DNA from: Agrobacterium vitis
GTDB lineage: Bacteria; Pseudomonadota; Alphaproteobacteria; Rhizobiales; Rhizobiaceae
Direction: 5' to 3'
Length of the DNA: 64,000 nucleotides
Assembly: GCF_014926405.1 (NCBI RefSeq)
Contig: NZ_JACXXJ020000001.1
Location: forward strand, 1 to 64,000
In this document: piece after piece, positions 1-9,396 of the stretch
Position numbering within the stretch: position 1 is the stretch's first letter
How the letters are laid out: the number at the start of each line of letters is the position of its first letter
Notes under the pieces: generated by a model
The model's database searches: none
What the model saw: only the letters and a program-made list of their open reading frames with translations
What the model was told of the DNA's origin: nothing
Made by a program: the position numbers and the translations under genes

Positions 1-208
1 TTTCATCGTCGGCAATCCGATGCTGTTGCTCGACAGAAAGGCGCGCTGCCACCGCAGAGACCACGGCCATGACCTTGCCAGTCGCTGCAAGCGCCGGCTT
101 TGAAAGGCCTGGATTGTGTCGGGCCAAAACCTTGAGAACATCGGCTACCGCAGCCGGATTGACTTCTAGCTTTGCGCGCATCTGCGATTTACGGGTGACA
201 GCAACCAT
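1..208 (-). CDS. Partial small hypothetical protein (C-terminus off window)
   Basis: An open frame of at least 69 codons starts at the ATG whose complement is at 206-208 and runs leftward off the window without a stop. An AAGGA-type ribosome site lies about 7 bases upstream. The visible N-terminus is basic (MVAVTRKSQMRAKLEVNP) and then mostly alanine/valine-rich helix. I do not recognise the family. The 233 bases to the next gene (209-441) are AT-rich and probably hold divergent promoters; no other coding signal was seen there. Confidence 0.5.
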   Translation of the reverse strand, partial: MVAVTRKSQMRAKLEVNPAAVADVLKVLARHNPGLSKPALAATGKVMAVVSAVAARLSVEQQHRIADDE

Positions 209-441
209 CTTCGTCTTCCTTCTTGACTACAGCCAAGATAATGCGGATTGTCCGATTTGTCCAGATTGTTGCCCTCAGATTCGGGAGCGGCCAGCACTGA
301 GGCCCTTAGAGATTTGATGGCGAACTTACCCTCTTTTTATCGACCTGATTTACAGACGGGCAGTTAGGCTTATTCGCGTATTACTATCGGACTTTTTAGT
401 TTGCGTATTTTTCTACTTGGCACGAGGGTTGTCGTTTCGCA

Positions 442-1629
442 ATGGAAGAGCACGAAATACAGAAATGGCTGAAGGAATTTCCCGGGGCGCGCCGCGCCGC
501 GAATGGTTTCATCATCGGCGATGAACGTGGCGAGTTCTACGTCACAGGGATCGAACCACTCGATCCAGATCTCAGCAATGAAGAACTGGTTTATGCGCCC
601 TTCTGCTCTAAGAATGAGATTCTCCGGCTGAGGTCGTTGAGAAGCGCGCATGACTACTTGCTGCGAATTCGGGCTAACTCCGTTGCCGATTCTCCTCGAG
701 TTACGAGGGTGCTTGCCCACCGGAAGCGTGCATTTCAGCAGAACGGTCGCCCTTGGACTCTGACATCCTACTACGAAACCGTCAATTTGGCTCCGAGACG
801 CTATCTTGAGCGACTGCCGAAGGCCTTACGAAAATCCGCTCGCTCAATCCCCTATGGCTACGTCCCAACCCTGGAAGTGAACGCCGCTTGCTTAAAGTCC
901 CTGGTAGGCGAGGTGATCATCGTCTCCGAAGCGTTGCGCTACTTCCTCTATTTCATGACTGTATGTTTTCATGGCGCACACTATGAATTTCCGATGGGCG
1001 ACCGGATTGATGCAGCCTTAATCGCCCTGCGGACGATGATAGGGTCAGAAGCCCAGGACTTTGACATCGATCCGCGAGCTAAACTTCCAGCGAGTGTGGA
1101 CGCTGCTATCAAGCGCGATGTAGACGACATGCTCGAATTCACATTCGGGCATGAGTTTAGTCATTTGCTTCTAGGTCATATGGAAGAAGCATCTTCGACC
1201 GAAAATCTGGAGGATCTAAAAACCTATAACCACGATCTAGAATTCAGTGCTGACCTCCACGCGATTACAGCCATCGGGTCGGATAAAGATGCAAAACTCC
1301 GCCTTTCCAACGGCGCCTATCACATATTTCTCTTCCTCCACTTAATTGAACTTCTGGGCTCCCGATTTCTCGATATACCTCGGTTTTCGGTATCCGAGAC
1401 CCATCCCGCGCCGCTTGAACGGCTGTATGCGCTGAATGCAGCGCTTGGAGATAGGAACCAACCAACAAAGCAACATCTGGACGCACTCGTAAAGCACGTC
1501 GGCGTGGTGGCCGAGGCGCTAACACAACGAATCGACGGCGCGCCGCGGAGCGATCTGTTGTCATTTTATGGCTCCATGTATTTATTTGGCCTTGGTGGTG
1601 AAATGCGAGAGGACAGAATTGATTTCTGA
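442..1629 (+). CDS. Predicted HExxH zinc metallopeptidase
   Basis: A 395-residue protein with a zinc-protease signature: HEFSH at residues 237-241, followed about 25 residues later by ExxAD (E267, D271). This matches the gluzincin layout in which the two histidines and a downstream glutamate bind zinc, as in ImmA/IrrE-like and M48-like families. The first 230 residues match no domain I know; there is no signal peptide or membrane anchor, so it should be cytosolic. It is transcribed toward the helicase-nuclease gene 200 bases downstream, suggesting a two-gene module. Substrate and exact family are unknown; the peptidase call rests only on the motif. Confidence 0.6.
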   Translation: MEEHEIQKWLKEFPGARRAANGFIIGDERGEFYVTGIEPLDPDLSNEELVYAPFCSKNEILRLRSLRSAHDYLLRIRANSVADSPRVTRVLAHRKRAFQQNGRPWTLTSYYETVNLAPRRYLERLPKALRKSARSIPYGYVPTLEVNAACLKSLVGEVIIVSEALRYFLYFMTVCFHGAHYEFPMGDRIDAALIALRTMIGSEAQDFDIDPRAKLPASVDAAIKRDVDDMLEFTFGHEFSHLLLGHMEEASSTENLEDLKTYNHDLEFSADLHAITAIGSDKDAKLRLSNGAYHIFLFLHLIELLGSRFLDIPRFSVSETHPAPLERLYALNAALGDRNQPTKQHLDALVKHVGVVAEALTQRIDGAPRSDLLSFYGSMYLFGLGGEMREDRIDF

Positions 1630-1831
1630 CCCTCAACCTTGGACGTCTGTGAATTAGTGGATGCAGAAAGCATGGTTTTTCATCCTGCTCCTGCCACATC
1701 GCTAGGCGTCAGTAACGCCCGCCGAAAAAATAACCTGCAACAGGTTTTTCAAAGTAGTAAGAATTTTTAATGCCTCTCTCATGGGCATACATCTGTTAAA
1801 GCAGAACTGTCAGTAAATTGGGGGACAAGAG

Positions 1832-4341
1832 ATGGTCGACTTCAAAAAGCTTCGCGAGGACAAGGCAAAGCCGAAGCCCGTCGCCCCACGAGATATCTTT
1901 CATTCCCTCCCGAAAGCCGTCGGGATCAATGACCTTTATGTTAGCCAAGCCGAGGCTCTCGATGCTTGGTATCCGTCCCGCAGAAACGACAAGGATGTCG
2001 TTGTAAAACTGCATACGGGGGGAGGAAAGACCCTGGTTGCGCTGCTCATGGCACAATCAACCATGAATGAACTCGGTGAACCCGTTCTTTATCTCGCACC
2101 AACTACCCAGCTCGTCGAACAGGTTATTGCCAAAGCGACTGAATATGGAATACGCGCGGTACCCTACACGAGGGGGCAGCCTCTAGCCTCCGAGTTTCTA
2201 GATGGTAACGCCGTTCTCGTGGGGGCCTACGAGAGCCTTTTCAGTGGTCGCAGTAAATTTGGTGTTCGGGGTTCCGCGAAGCCGGCAGTGAAAGTCGGCG
2301 GCATCATCTTGGACGACGCGCACGTCGCGCTTTCCTCTGTTCGTAAAGCATTCAGCCTGACAATCACGTCGAAAGACCACCTCGAGGTCTATCAGGAGAT
2401 GGCGGATCGATTCAGGGGCGCGTTCGACGAGGTCGGACGAGGCGGCGCCTTTGCTGACATCACGAGGGGGAAGGATTTCGGCGTGATCGAGGTCCCCAGC
2501 TGGGCTTGGCTGTCCAAGGTCCCCGAAGTTCGGGAATTTCTTTCACAGCATGTCGAGGGCGTTGATCCCTACATATGGCCTCTCCTACGTGACAATCTGG
2601 CCATGTGCCACTGCCTCTTCAGCCGCAAATCGGTGACGATCACCCCCACCTTTCCACCGGTTGATCTTCTTCCTACGTTCGATGACGCTAAACGCCGGAT
2701 CTACATGTCTGCTACGATTTGGACGACAGCGAGATTGTTCGCACATTCGGTGCCTCCCCTGCTGCAGTTGGCAGACCGATTCAGTCTTCATCGCTTGCGG
2801 GTGTAGGCGAGCGCATGATCTTGGTGCCCGAGCTGATGCCGCTCGGCAATGTCGCTATCACACCGATGGTTAAACAGATCGCGAAATGGATTGCCGGTTA
2901 TGCCGGCGTCGCGATTTTGGCGCCGTCCGGGACCATTGCCAAAGGATGGTTGGATACTGCGGAATATCCAGAGACAAGCGAAGCGGTTAGCCACCGTATA
3001 AAAGATATGCAGGCCGGATCCTTCAAGGGTCCGATCGTTCTTGCTAACCGATACGACGGCATTGATTTGGCTGGTCCGTCTTGCCGCCTGCTGATTATGG
3101 ATGGCCTGCCACAGGGTACGACCGACTACGATATGTTTCGGACGAGTGTTCTTGCAGATTCCGCGGTCAACTCGTTGTTGGCTCAGCGGATCGAGCAGGG
3201 CATAGGGCGCGGCTCCAGGGGCGGCGGCGATTTCTGCGTTGTCGTCCTGACGGGAAGCGATTTGGTTGCATGGATCGGACGCAAGAAGAATCTTGAGCAT
3301 CTGACCGCGAGCAGCCGCGTCCAACTCAACGTGGGACAGGAAGTGAGTGAGGCTGTCGCCAGCTATCAGGAAATTGGCGAAACGATGCTCAAGTGTTTGA
3401 ACAGGGATCCGGATTGGGTTGCCTACCATGCGTCAGAGTTGGCAGCCGCCACCCGGCCCCCGGGTATCGACGAACTGGCGCTGAAGGTCGCCGGTGCTGA
3501 GCGCAGGGCTTTCCGGCTGGAAAGAGTGGGACAGTATGAAAGCGCCATTCAAGAACTCGAACACCTAATTTCCTCACCAGACCTAGTACAGGATGGTCAG
3601 AGAAGGGCATGGCTTTCCTCGTTGGCAGCTCGCATCGCTTTCCATATGAATGACGATCACAAGGGTCAGCGACTTCAGACGTCAGCTTTCGCAACCAACA
3701 ACAACCATATCCCACCTCGCATCCGACCCGCCTACATTCCGCGACCAATGGCAGGTCCACAATCCATGGCGATTGTTAGCCGAATCCTCGAATACCAACG
3801 TCGTGGGTCGCTCATTCCTGCTTATAACGAAGCGGTCTCGGCTTTAGTGCCCGACGCCTCCCCGTTCCAATATGAGGAAGCGTTAAAGAACCTTGGAGCA
3901 TATCTTGGTTTTGACGCCGAGCGACCGGAAGCAGTGCACAAAACAGGGCCTGATGTTTTGTGGCGAACGAGCGGTTTGTTCGACTTTGTCATAGAAGCCA
4001 AAAGCGACAAGGAGAAGGACAACCCGCTCTACAAGAACGACCATGCTCAACTCCTAGAAGCCGAGCAATGGTTCAGGCGATGCTATCCCGGAAGGCAGTC
4101 TTTGCGGGTTTCGGCGCTTCCGGAGCCCATCGCCGATCGGAAAGCAAGCACCCAGGGAACGTACGCCCTCAAGTTGGAGGAAGTGACAAAGCTCGTCGGA
4201 GCGGTCCGTAATCTCTATGTCTATCTAATTGGGCAACCCGGAGACAGGGAGGTTCTTCAAGAGCGCTGTGAGGCTGAATTGCGCCGTACTGGCCTAACGC
4301 CGGACGGCATCAAGACGATCTATTTAACTGAGTTCAGATGA
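1832..4341 (+). pseudogene. SF2 DEAD/DEAH-type helicase with PD-(D/E)xK-like C-terminus, split by a frameshift
   Basis: Two overlapping reading frames (1832-2806 and about 2719-4341) together make one helicase of about 836 residues. The first half has Walker A (HTGGGKT, residues 61-67), motif II DDAH (161-164) and motif III SAT (293-295). The second continues directly with LDDSEIV and carries motif VI QRIEQGIGRGSR. Joining them needs one extra base in the T run at 2718-2720: ATTTTG would read SATILDDSE, while ATTTG breaks it. Near the C-terminus FDFVIEAKS (3979-4005) looks like the D...ExK core of a PD-(D/E)xK nuclease. Either the gene is disrupted, the run is phase-variable, or the base is a sequencing error. 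It lies downstream of the metallopeptidase gene on the same strand. A phage-defence role is plausible but unproven. Confidence 0.7.
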
Positions 4342-4506
4342 ACGTTGCCGCCCTCTCCCACGGATTTTGACGGCGGCAAATGCGCTGCCGTTTTGCGATA
4401 AGCGTCGCCACGAATAAGCCGCGAAACAAAAGGGGATTCTATCACCAGAAACATCTGAACGCCCGAGGACCCGACCTCGTACCGACCATCGTTTGCTGCC
4501 TTCGCA

Positions 4507-5616
4507 TCAAATTACACCCCATGCACGGAAGCTTCCTCTCCCCGTCACTTCCCGAACGCCGAGTTCGGCGACGAGATCGAGCGCCGCACGATGGCTAACC
4601 TTCAATTCCTTGACTATAATCGACGAGGATACGATCGGTCGCGCCATCAGCAAGTCCACAACGCGCGGCAAACTGCTGGATGAGCGCTTTCCCTTCAGTT
4701 TGCGCTCGAGGTGCTCCCTAGCCTGTCCCAGCCGAATTACTTCCTTCATGGCCAGTTCAGCGCTGCTCGCCATTGCATCCAGCCCGGCAAGCACTCGTGA
4801 TACACGATTGTGTGATCGCCGCCGTTCCCGCGGCACAGCTTTCAGACCGGAGCAGATGCCGAACAGGTGCGAGGACACCTTTCCGCGCACCCGGAAATAG
4901 GAATTCACCAGTTGTGTACCAAGCCAATGCTGCCGCTGCAATGGCTCTATGCATTCCCATGCGTCCCATATAACTGCGGCCGCCAACGTGGTCGGCAAGG
5001 CGTCGGCCTCAGCCAGAGCCGCTCTCCAATCCGAAAGGCGCCCTTCCTCGTTCCAACCCGGATCCCGGACAATGAGCTCACCGACCATCAAAGGATCCGC
5101 CTTGCGGCCCTCGCCCGTTGCCACCGCTTCGAGCACACGGGCGGATCGATTAAGGACCGCATCGATTTCCGCCATCTCCGCCGCAAAACCGTTCTCGTCT
5201 TCGTTCAATGCCAGTTCGATGGATAATGACGAGCTCCCTTCGCCTACCACCTCTCGTTCCGTAGAGTCCTCTGATCGCCCCGCGAGGCTTACGACCCCAG
5301 CCCTGCTCGTCGCCCAGCCCGGGTCAGCGCTTGCGATGCGCCGCCGCGCCCTCAAGATTGAATGTGCGATTGTGACTTCATGGGTCGGGGTGCGGACATC
5401 CCGATTTGCGTCGTGGAGAACGAGATCCTCGAGATGGACAAGCTCGCCGGCGACCCACATGCTGGCGGCCGCCTCGATGAAGTGCGACCTTTCGGTAAAG
5501 CCCTGCCTGACGGGGCTGCGGCGAACAACCTCGTCGAGACGCGCGAGCTGATCTTCCGCCCTTGCGATGGCCGGAAGCAGCGCCGCCAGTGGCAAATCAC
5601 CGGTTTCATATCTCAT
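4507..5616 (-). CDS. DUF1612/HTH plasmid protein (RHE_PE00001-like)
   Basis: A 369-residue protein beginning MRYETGDLPLAALLPAIARA and ending in a helix-turn-helix-like segment (about residues 315-369, around SSSIIVKELKVSHRAALDLV). I recognise it as the DUF1612 plus HTH family often annotated as RHE_PE00001 on rhizobial plasmids. Its function is not established; the C-terminal HTH suggests DNA binding. No signal peptide or membrane segment is visible. It is divergent from the serine recombinase, sharing a 282-base upstream region that contains AT-rich stretches but no recognised site. Confidence 0.65.
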   Translation of the reverse strand: MRYETGDLPLAALLPAIARAEDQLARLDEVVRRSPVRQGFTERSHFIEAAASMWVAGELVHLEDLVLHDANRDVRTPTHEVTIAHSILRARRRIASADPGWATSRAGVVSLAGRSEDSTEREVVGEGSSSLSIELALNEDENGFAAEMAEIDAVLNRSARVLEAVATGEGRKADPLMVGELIVRDPGWNEEGRLSDWRAALAEADALPTTLAAAVIWDAWECIEPLQRQHWLGTQLVNSYFRVRGKVSSHLFGICSGLKAVPRERRRSHNRVSRVLAGLDAMASSAELAMKEVIRLGQAREHLERKLKGKRSSSSLPRVVDLLMARPIVSSSIIVKELKVSHRAALDLVAELGVREVTGRGSFRAWGVI

Positions 5617-5898
5617 TGTTTTAACGTATCTATTTTGATAATCTTGAAGCTATAATAGCATACACTTCAATCATAGCCGATACTTTTTCTCGCGCGCGTA
5701 CTATTAGAGCTGCCAAAGGCGTTCGAACTGTACAGGATTAGCGCCGATGGACGTGACATCGATGAAAATCACTGTTTTCCAGCCACTTGCGACGTGTTTA
5801 CTTTGACTCCAAAGGACCAAGAGACGTTTACAAACGATCGTTTATCCTTATCCTCTGCGTTTGGAAAACTGCTCTTCAACACTTCTCGGGCACTGCAT

Positions 5899-6840
5899 AT
5901 GGCCGCTAACACCAACAATCGGGCTTCCCGTCGACCGCAGGGCCGGCTGATCGGCTATGCACGCGTCTCTACGGACGAGCAGGCAACGGAAGCCCAGGAA
6001 ATCGATCTGCGATCGGCCGGGTGCGATGTGATCGTCCAGGAACACGGATCCGGCGCTTCGCGTGCCCGACCTGCCCTTTCCAAACTCGTTCGCGAGATCG
6101 TCGCCGGCGACACACTCGTTGTGGTACGGCTTGACCGTCTGGCGCGCTCGGTCAGCCACCTGCTCGAGGTCATCGAGGATCTGACGGCGAAGGGCGCGCA
6201 TTTCCGGTCGCTGCGCGATCCCATCGACACATCGACGCCGCAGGGAATGTTTTCGCTTCAGGTTCTTGGCGCCGTGGCGCAGCTCGAGCGCGCGCTCATT
6301 TCCGAACGAACGAAGGCGGGTATCCGGGCAGCCAAGTCCAAAGGAAAGCTTCCCGGCAACCCCGGCATCCGGGAAAAACGCCCCGAGGTGTTGGCCAGGA
6401 TGACCGCGGCCCAGAAAGCGGCATATGGCGATCGCATCCAGGCCTCGGCGAACCAATGGCTTCCGACCGTTCGGCGCATGCGGCCGGATCACACATGGGA
6501 CGACATCGCACGAGTGCTCAAGCAGCGCGGCCTCGACTGGACGCCAGAACGTCTTCGCCGGGCCGTGAAGTGGATGGTGACTGAACGCATGGCGGATGCA
6601 GTGCTGCTGAAAAAATCCCCGCCCCGGCTTCCCGAGGATCGCCTGATGACGCTTGTGGCCGGCATCCATTCGTCGAACGCGGACCTCACGCTGCGCGAGA
6701 TCGCCGCCCAGCTCGAAAGGCTGCACGAGCGTACGCCGCGCGGCGGATCCAAATGGTCGCCCTCGTCTGTCAAGAACCTCATTGATCGTGCCCGCCGTTC
6801 CGGGTTGATCGCTGACGTCGATATGACCGCGGCCGAATAG
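5899..6840 (+). CDS. Serine recombinase, resolvase/invertase family
   Basis: A protein of about 313 residues opening with the resolvase signature RLIGYARVSTDEQ, where the serine is the nucleophile, followed by the conserved RLDRLARS block and QLERALISERTKAG. A long C-terminal region (residues about 150-313) holds two helix-turn-helix-like repeats (TWDDIARVLKQRG and TLREIAAQLERL). The frame stays open upstream to a GTG at 5794, but the catalytic domain begins just after the ATG at 5899, so I prefer that start; the ribosome site is weak for both. It converges on repC with only 8 bases between, so plasmid multimer resolution is a reasonable role. It could also be a leftover of a mobile element. 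Confidence 0.8.
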   Translation: MAANTNNRASRRPQGRLIGYARVSTDEQATEAQEIDLRSAGCDVIVQEHGSGASRARPALSKLVREIVAGDTLVVVRLDRLARSVSHLLEVIEDLTAKGAHFRSLRDPIDTSTPQGMFSLQVLGAVAQLERALISERTKAGIRAAKSKGKLPGNPGIREKRPEVLARMTAAQKAAYGDRIQASANQWLPTVRRMRPDHTWDDIARVLKQRGLDWTPERLRRAVKWMVTERMADAVLLKKSPPRLPEDRLMTLVAGIHSSNADLTLREIAAQLERLHERTPRGGSKWSPSSVKNLIDRARRSGLIADVDMTAAE

Positions 6841-6848
6841 CGAGAGGA

Positions 6849-8168
6849 TCACCACGATCTCGGCTTTTGTAGGCTTTTCAGCAGCGAAGCCGAAACGTGG
6901 ACGTGGCTATCGTCTTCGGCGTCCTCATCTGTTCGTGGTTTTCCGGCGCTGGCCGCACTTTTCTGCTCGTCCAGCTTTGCCCGGAGCAACGCCATGACCA
7001 TCGGCCAGGTCGAAAACTTCCCGTCCTTGGCCCGGTCGGTCAGGCTGCGCAGATAGCCGCCGGCGTTGTTAATCTGACCGGCCCGCTGATAAATCGCCGC
7101 CAGTGTGATCGCCGCGTGCTGCTCGCCCATGGTTTCGCGGGCCTCCTGCCAGGCGCTTGGGCTGATCCCCAGCATCGGCCGGGCAAGGTCGGTCGCCGCC
7201 AGCAAGTCGCGCCAGTGCCGGATGGACCCACCCTGCGCGAGTTCCCCAATCTCGGGGCAGGCGTCCAGCACAATCCCCAAAGGCAGCTCACGTTTCGGCA
7301 AGCTCCGCACGTTGTCGGTTTCCGCGGCGCTGCCGCCCGCTTCTTCTCTTTGTCGAAAGCCGTATTCAGATTCAAATTTAGAGTCTGGTTTTGAATTTTG
7401 TATGTGACGACCGTTATGGGACTCATTGGCGACCGGATTCAGTGATTTCGTAAATGTTTCCAATGCGTCACGAATTTCGGTGTGCAACTCATGAAGTTCC
7501 TGCGCGATGCTCTCTACAAGCTGGCGGGGAGCAGAACGCGGCAACTTGGCGATGACGCTCTGATAGGTCTGTAAAACCCTTCCCCAGTTTCCGGGAACGC
7601 TCTCTCCGATGCCCGTTTCGATCATTTTGACGATGTCACGGCGAAGAAGCGTCAGCCGTTCCTTGGCCACCCGGAAGGCCTTCTTCTCAGCTTGCACGGC
7701 TTGAGCGAGGTCTCGAAACTCCTCGGCCCTGGCAACGATCGGTGACAGATCAAAGCCGTAGGCCTGCTCGACCTCCCCTCCCCTTCCCTTGCGGGCAAAC
7801 CGCTTGCCATTGGGACTGTCGCGACGGATGATGAGCCCGCAATCAACCAGGACGGCAAGATGCCGGCGGAGCGTCGTAGCAGGCATACCATTGGCGCGCG
7901 TCATCAGCTGCTCGTTAGAGGGCCACACCACCAGCTCGGCGTCGCCGGTCAACGCAGTCTCCGGATGAAAAGTCAGTAGAGCATTCAAGATTGACAAGGA
8001 GCGGTCCGTCGCTCCGATCAATTCTCGGGATTCACGGATGTGCTGGAAGACTTGCCACTTGTGGGCGACAGCGTCTGGTGCGGCTGCCTTAGCGGCCATC
8101 TGGCTTGCAATATGGCCGAGCGTCATCGGCCGCCGCCCAAAGGGCGTCGTTACAATAGTCTCTCTCAT
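6849..8168 (-). CDS. repC: RepC replication initiator
   Basis: A 439-residue protein with the typical RepC N-terminus (VTTPFGRRPM) and a winged-helix region around LMTRANGMPATTLRRHLAVLVDCGLI. RepC is the initiator of repABC replicons of Alphaproteobacteria; in studied cases the origin lies within repC itself. It is the last gene of the leftward repABC operon and is separated from repB by 226 bases that carry the counter-transcribed RNA. Length matches the family (about 400-440 residues). Dosage is expected to be limited by that antisense RNA and by RepA/RepB repression of the operon. Confidence 0.95.
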   Translation of the reverse strand: MRETIVTTPFGRRPMTLGHIASQMAAKAAAPDAVAHKWQVFQHIRESRELIGATDRSLSILNALLTFHPETALTGDAELVVWPSNEQLMTRANGMPATTLRRHLAVLVDCGLIIRRDSPNGKRFARKGRGGEVEQAYGFDLSPIVARAEEFRDLAQAVQAEKKAFRVAKERLTLLRRDIVKMIETGIGESVPGNWGRVLQTYQSVIAKLPRSAPRQLVESIAQELHELHTEIRDALETFTKSLNPVANESHNGRHIQNSKPDSKFESEYGFRQREEAGGSAAETDNVRSLPKRELPLGIVLDACPEIGELAQGGSIRHWRDLLAATDLARPMLGISPSAWQEARETMGEQHAAITLAAIYQRAGQINNAGGYLRSLTDRAKDGKFSTWPMVMALLRAKLDEQKSAASAGKPRTDEDAEDDSHVHVSASLLKSLQKPRSW

Positions 8169-8227
8169 GCCTTCGCCTTTAAGCGAGGGGCAAAGCGGAT
8201 TCGCACCGCGAACAACGATGTTCGGAT

Positions 8228-8256
8228 TTGACAGCCGAATCAGAGAGGGCTATTGT
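8228..8256 (+). promoter_or_regulatory. Promoter of the repB-repC counter-transcribed RNA
   Basis: A -35 TTGACA (8228-8233) and -10 TATTGT (8251-8256) are separated by exactly 17 bases on the strand opposite to repABC. This near-consensus sigma-70-like promoter lies where repABC plasmids carry the antisense RNA (incA/repE) promoter, and it leads straight into the terminator hairpin at 8278-8317. Confidence 0.8.
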
Positions 8257-8261
8257 TTCTT

Positions 8262-8317
8262 TGTCACAAGGAACATGGGCTCTCGGATGGTTCGCCGTTC
8301 GGGGGCCTTTCTTTTTT
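8262..8317 (+). ncRNA. Counter-transcribed antisense RNA (ctRNA, RepE-type)
   Basis: A short RNA of about 55 nucleotides is predicted from the strong promoter at 8228-8256 to a rho-independent terminator. It is antisense to the repB-repC leader. In studied repABC plasmids such an RNA pairs with the repC leader, reduces RepC synthesis and acts as an incompatibility determinant. The exact 5' end is estimated from the distance to the -10 box. Confidence 0.8.
8278..8317 (+). terminator. Intrinsic terminator of the ctRNA
   Basis: A 13-base-pair stem (8278-8290 with 8295-8307, including several G-U pairs) is closed by a UUCG tetraloop (8291-8294) and followed by TTTCTTTTTT (8308-8317). This is a classic terminator and also the expected recognition hairpin of the antisense RNA. 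Confidence 0.85.
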
Positions 8318-8372
8318 GCCGTTCGCTTCCTCTCCTTTTTCCAACACCGATCGGGCGGATCGGCTACGCATC

Positions 8373-8396
8373 AAACCTTGGCAGCTGCCAAGGTTT
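8373..8396. promoter_or_regulatory. ParB-type centromere palindrome (parS-like), copy 1
   Basis: A perfect 24-base palindrome with half-site AAACCTTGGCAG overlaps the last codon and stop region of repB. RepB proteins bind palindromes of this sort as partition sites, and the same half-site recurs in copy 2 inside repB. No other copy was seen in the rep region. Confidence 0.75.
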
Positions 8397-9396
8397 ATGA
8401 ATCTCGGGTCGCGTTGTATCGTTCTACCAGCCCGGGCAACTCGCTCTGGATGAACTCGGCAAACCCGGGGGCTAGAGACGGGTTGAATGTTATCTTCACC
8501 TCTGTCGGCTTGAAGCTAGCTGTCCCGAGCTTGCGGCCGCTGCCGTCTCCAACTGTCACCGTTTCTGCTGGTGCCCGAGTCTTTGCAGCCGCCGCGTTTA
8601 ACGCCAACACGAAACGGTCATCCGACCTCAAAACCTTGGCACCTGCCAAGGTTTCTCGAACGCGAGCTATCGCATCTCCATCTGCGCAGGCCTTTGCGAA
8701 TGCCGTCCAACGCGAACGCCCAGCCTTCGGCGCTCGGCCGATCGCTCTCATCACATCCTCCGGTACTGATCTGCAGACCGACCGAAAACGTGCTAACTCC
8801 GGGTCATCAACCGCAAGGGCCGCCCGAATATCGCGGGCTTTCACACCTGCCAAATCCATTCCGGATGCGAACAACGCTTTCTCGGCCCAGCTAAGGTCCT
8901 GGCGCGCTGAATTCTCGATACCTTGGGCGATAACGAGCTGACGGTCATCGAGACTAGCGACTTTTGCTCTTACCTTCAGCCCTAGTTCCCGCGCGGCACG
9001 CAATCGGCGATGCCCATAGCTCACCTGATAGCGAGACGGATCGGACGGATGCCTCCGGACGAGAATTGGTATTAACTGCCCTTCAGAGGCAATGAGCGCC
9101 TTAAACGTCTCAAATTCCCCCTCGTCTTCGTCATTGAGCCGGTCCGGAAATGGCGAGGGATCGACCAATTCCGGATCGATCTCAATATCACCGCTGCCTT
9201 CAGCAATGGCCTTGAGCTGATCTCTCTCTTCCCGCAGTTCTGCAAGCGAACGCTGTGTCGCACCAATCACCCCTGCAACTCGAGATGACGGTGCTGTCGT
9301 TTCCTTTGGCGGGTTCAGCGCTGCCGCATCGTTCGGCTGTGGCGTGTATGCTGCAAAGCTTGCAAGGATCGACTTACGGCCCGATTGTTTACTCAT
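8395..9396 (-). CDS. repB: RepB partition protein (ParB family)
   Basis: A 333-residue ParB homologue. The ParB/Spo0J nuclease-like core is visible around LIPILVRRHPSDPSRYQVSYGHRRLRA-type sequence (GHRRLRA near residue 130), followed by a helix-turn-helix region (LSWAEKALFASGMDLAGVKARDIRAAL). Its start overlaps the repA stop by four bases (ATGA), indicating translational coupling. With RepA it segregates the plasmid and represses the operon; its likely targets are the palindromes at 8373 and 8631. Length is normal for the family. Confidence 0.95.
   Translation of the reverse strand: MSKQSGRKSILASFAAYTPQPNDAAALNPPKETTAPSSRVAGVIGATQRSLAELREERDQLKAIAEGSGDIEIDPELVDPSPFPDRLNDEDEGEFETFKALIASEGQLIPILVRRHPSDPSRYQVSYGHRRLRAARELGLKVRAKVASLDDRQLVIAQGIENSARQDLSWAEKALFASGMDLAGVKARDIRAALAVDDPELARFRSVCRSVPEDVMRAIGRAPKAGRSRWTAFAKACADGDAIARVRETLAGAKVLRSDDRFVLALNAAAAKTRAPAETVTVGDGSGRKLGTASFKPTEVKITFNPSLAPGFAEFIQSELPGLVERYNATRDS
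8631..8654. promoter_or_regulatory. ParB-type centromere palindrome (parS-like), copy 2
   Basis: A 24-base palindrome identical to copy 1 at 8373-8396 except for one central mismatch (CACCTG in place of CAGCTG). It lies inside the repB coding region, 258 bases from copy 1. Two matching copies of a long palindrome within one repABC locus support a role as RepB partition sites. Confidence 0.7.

Noticed and set aside
69..317. Rightward 82-codon frame at the left edge
   Set aside because: It overlaps a better leftward partial gene with a ribosome site, and its composition is not protein-like.
1832..2806. Programmed ribosomal frameshift in the helicase
   Set aside because: No slippery heptamer or following structure was seen; a lost T in a short run explains the break more simply.
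5848..6855. Long leftward frame opposite the serine recombinase
   Set aside because: It is a shadow of the recombinase in GC-rich DNA; the rightward protein has clear family motifs.
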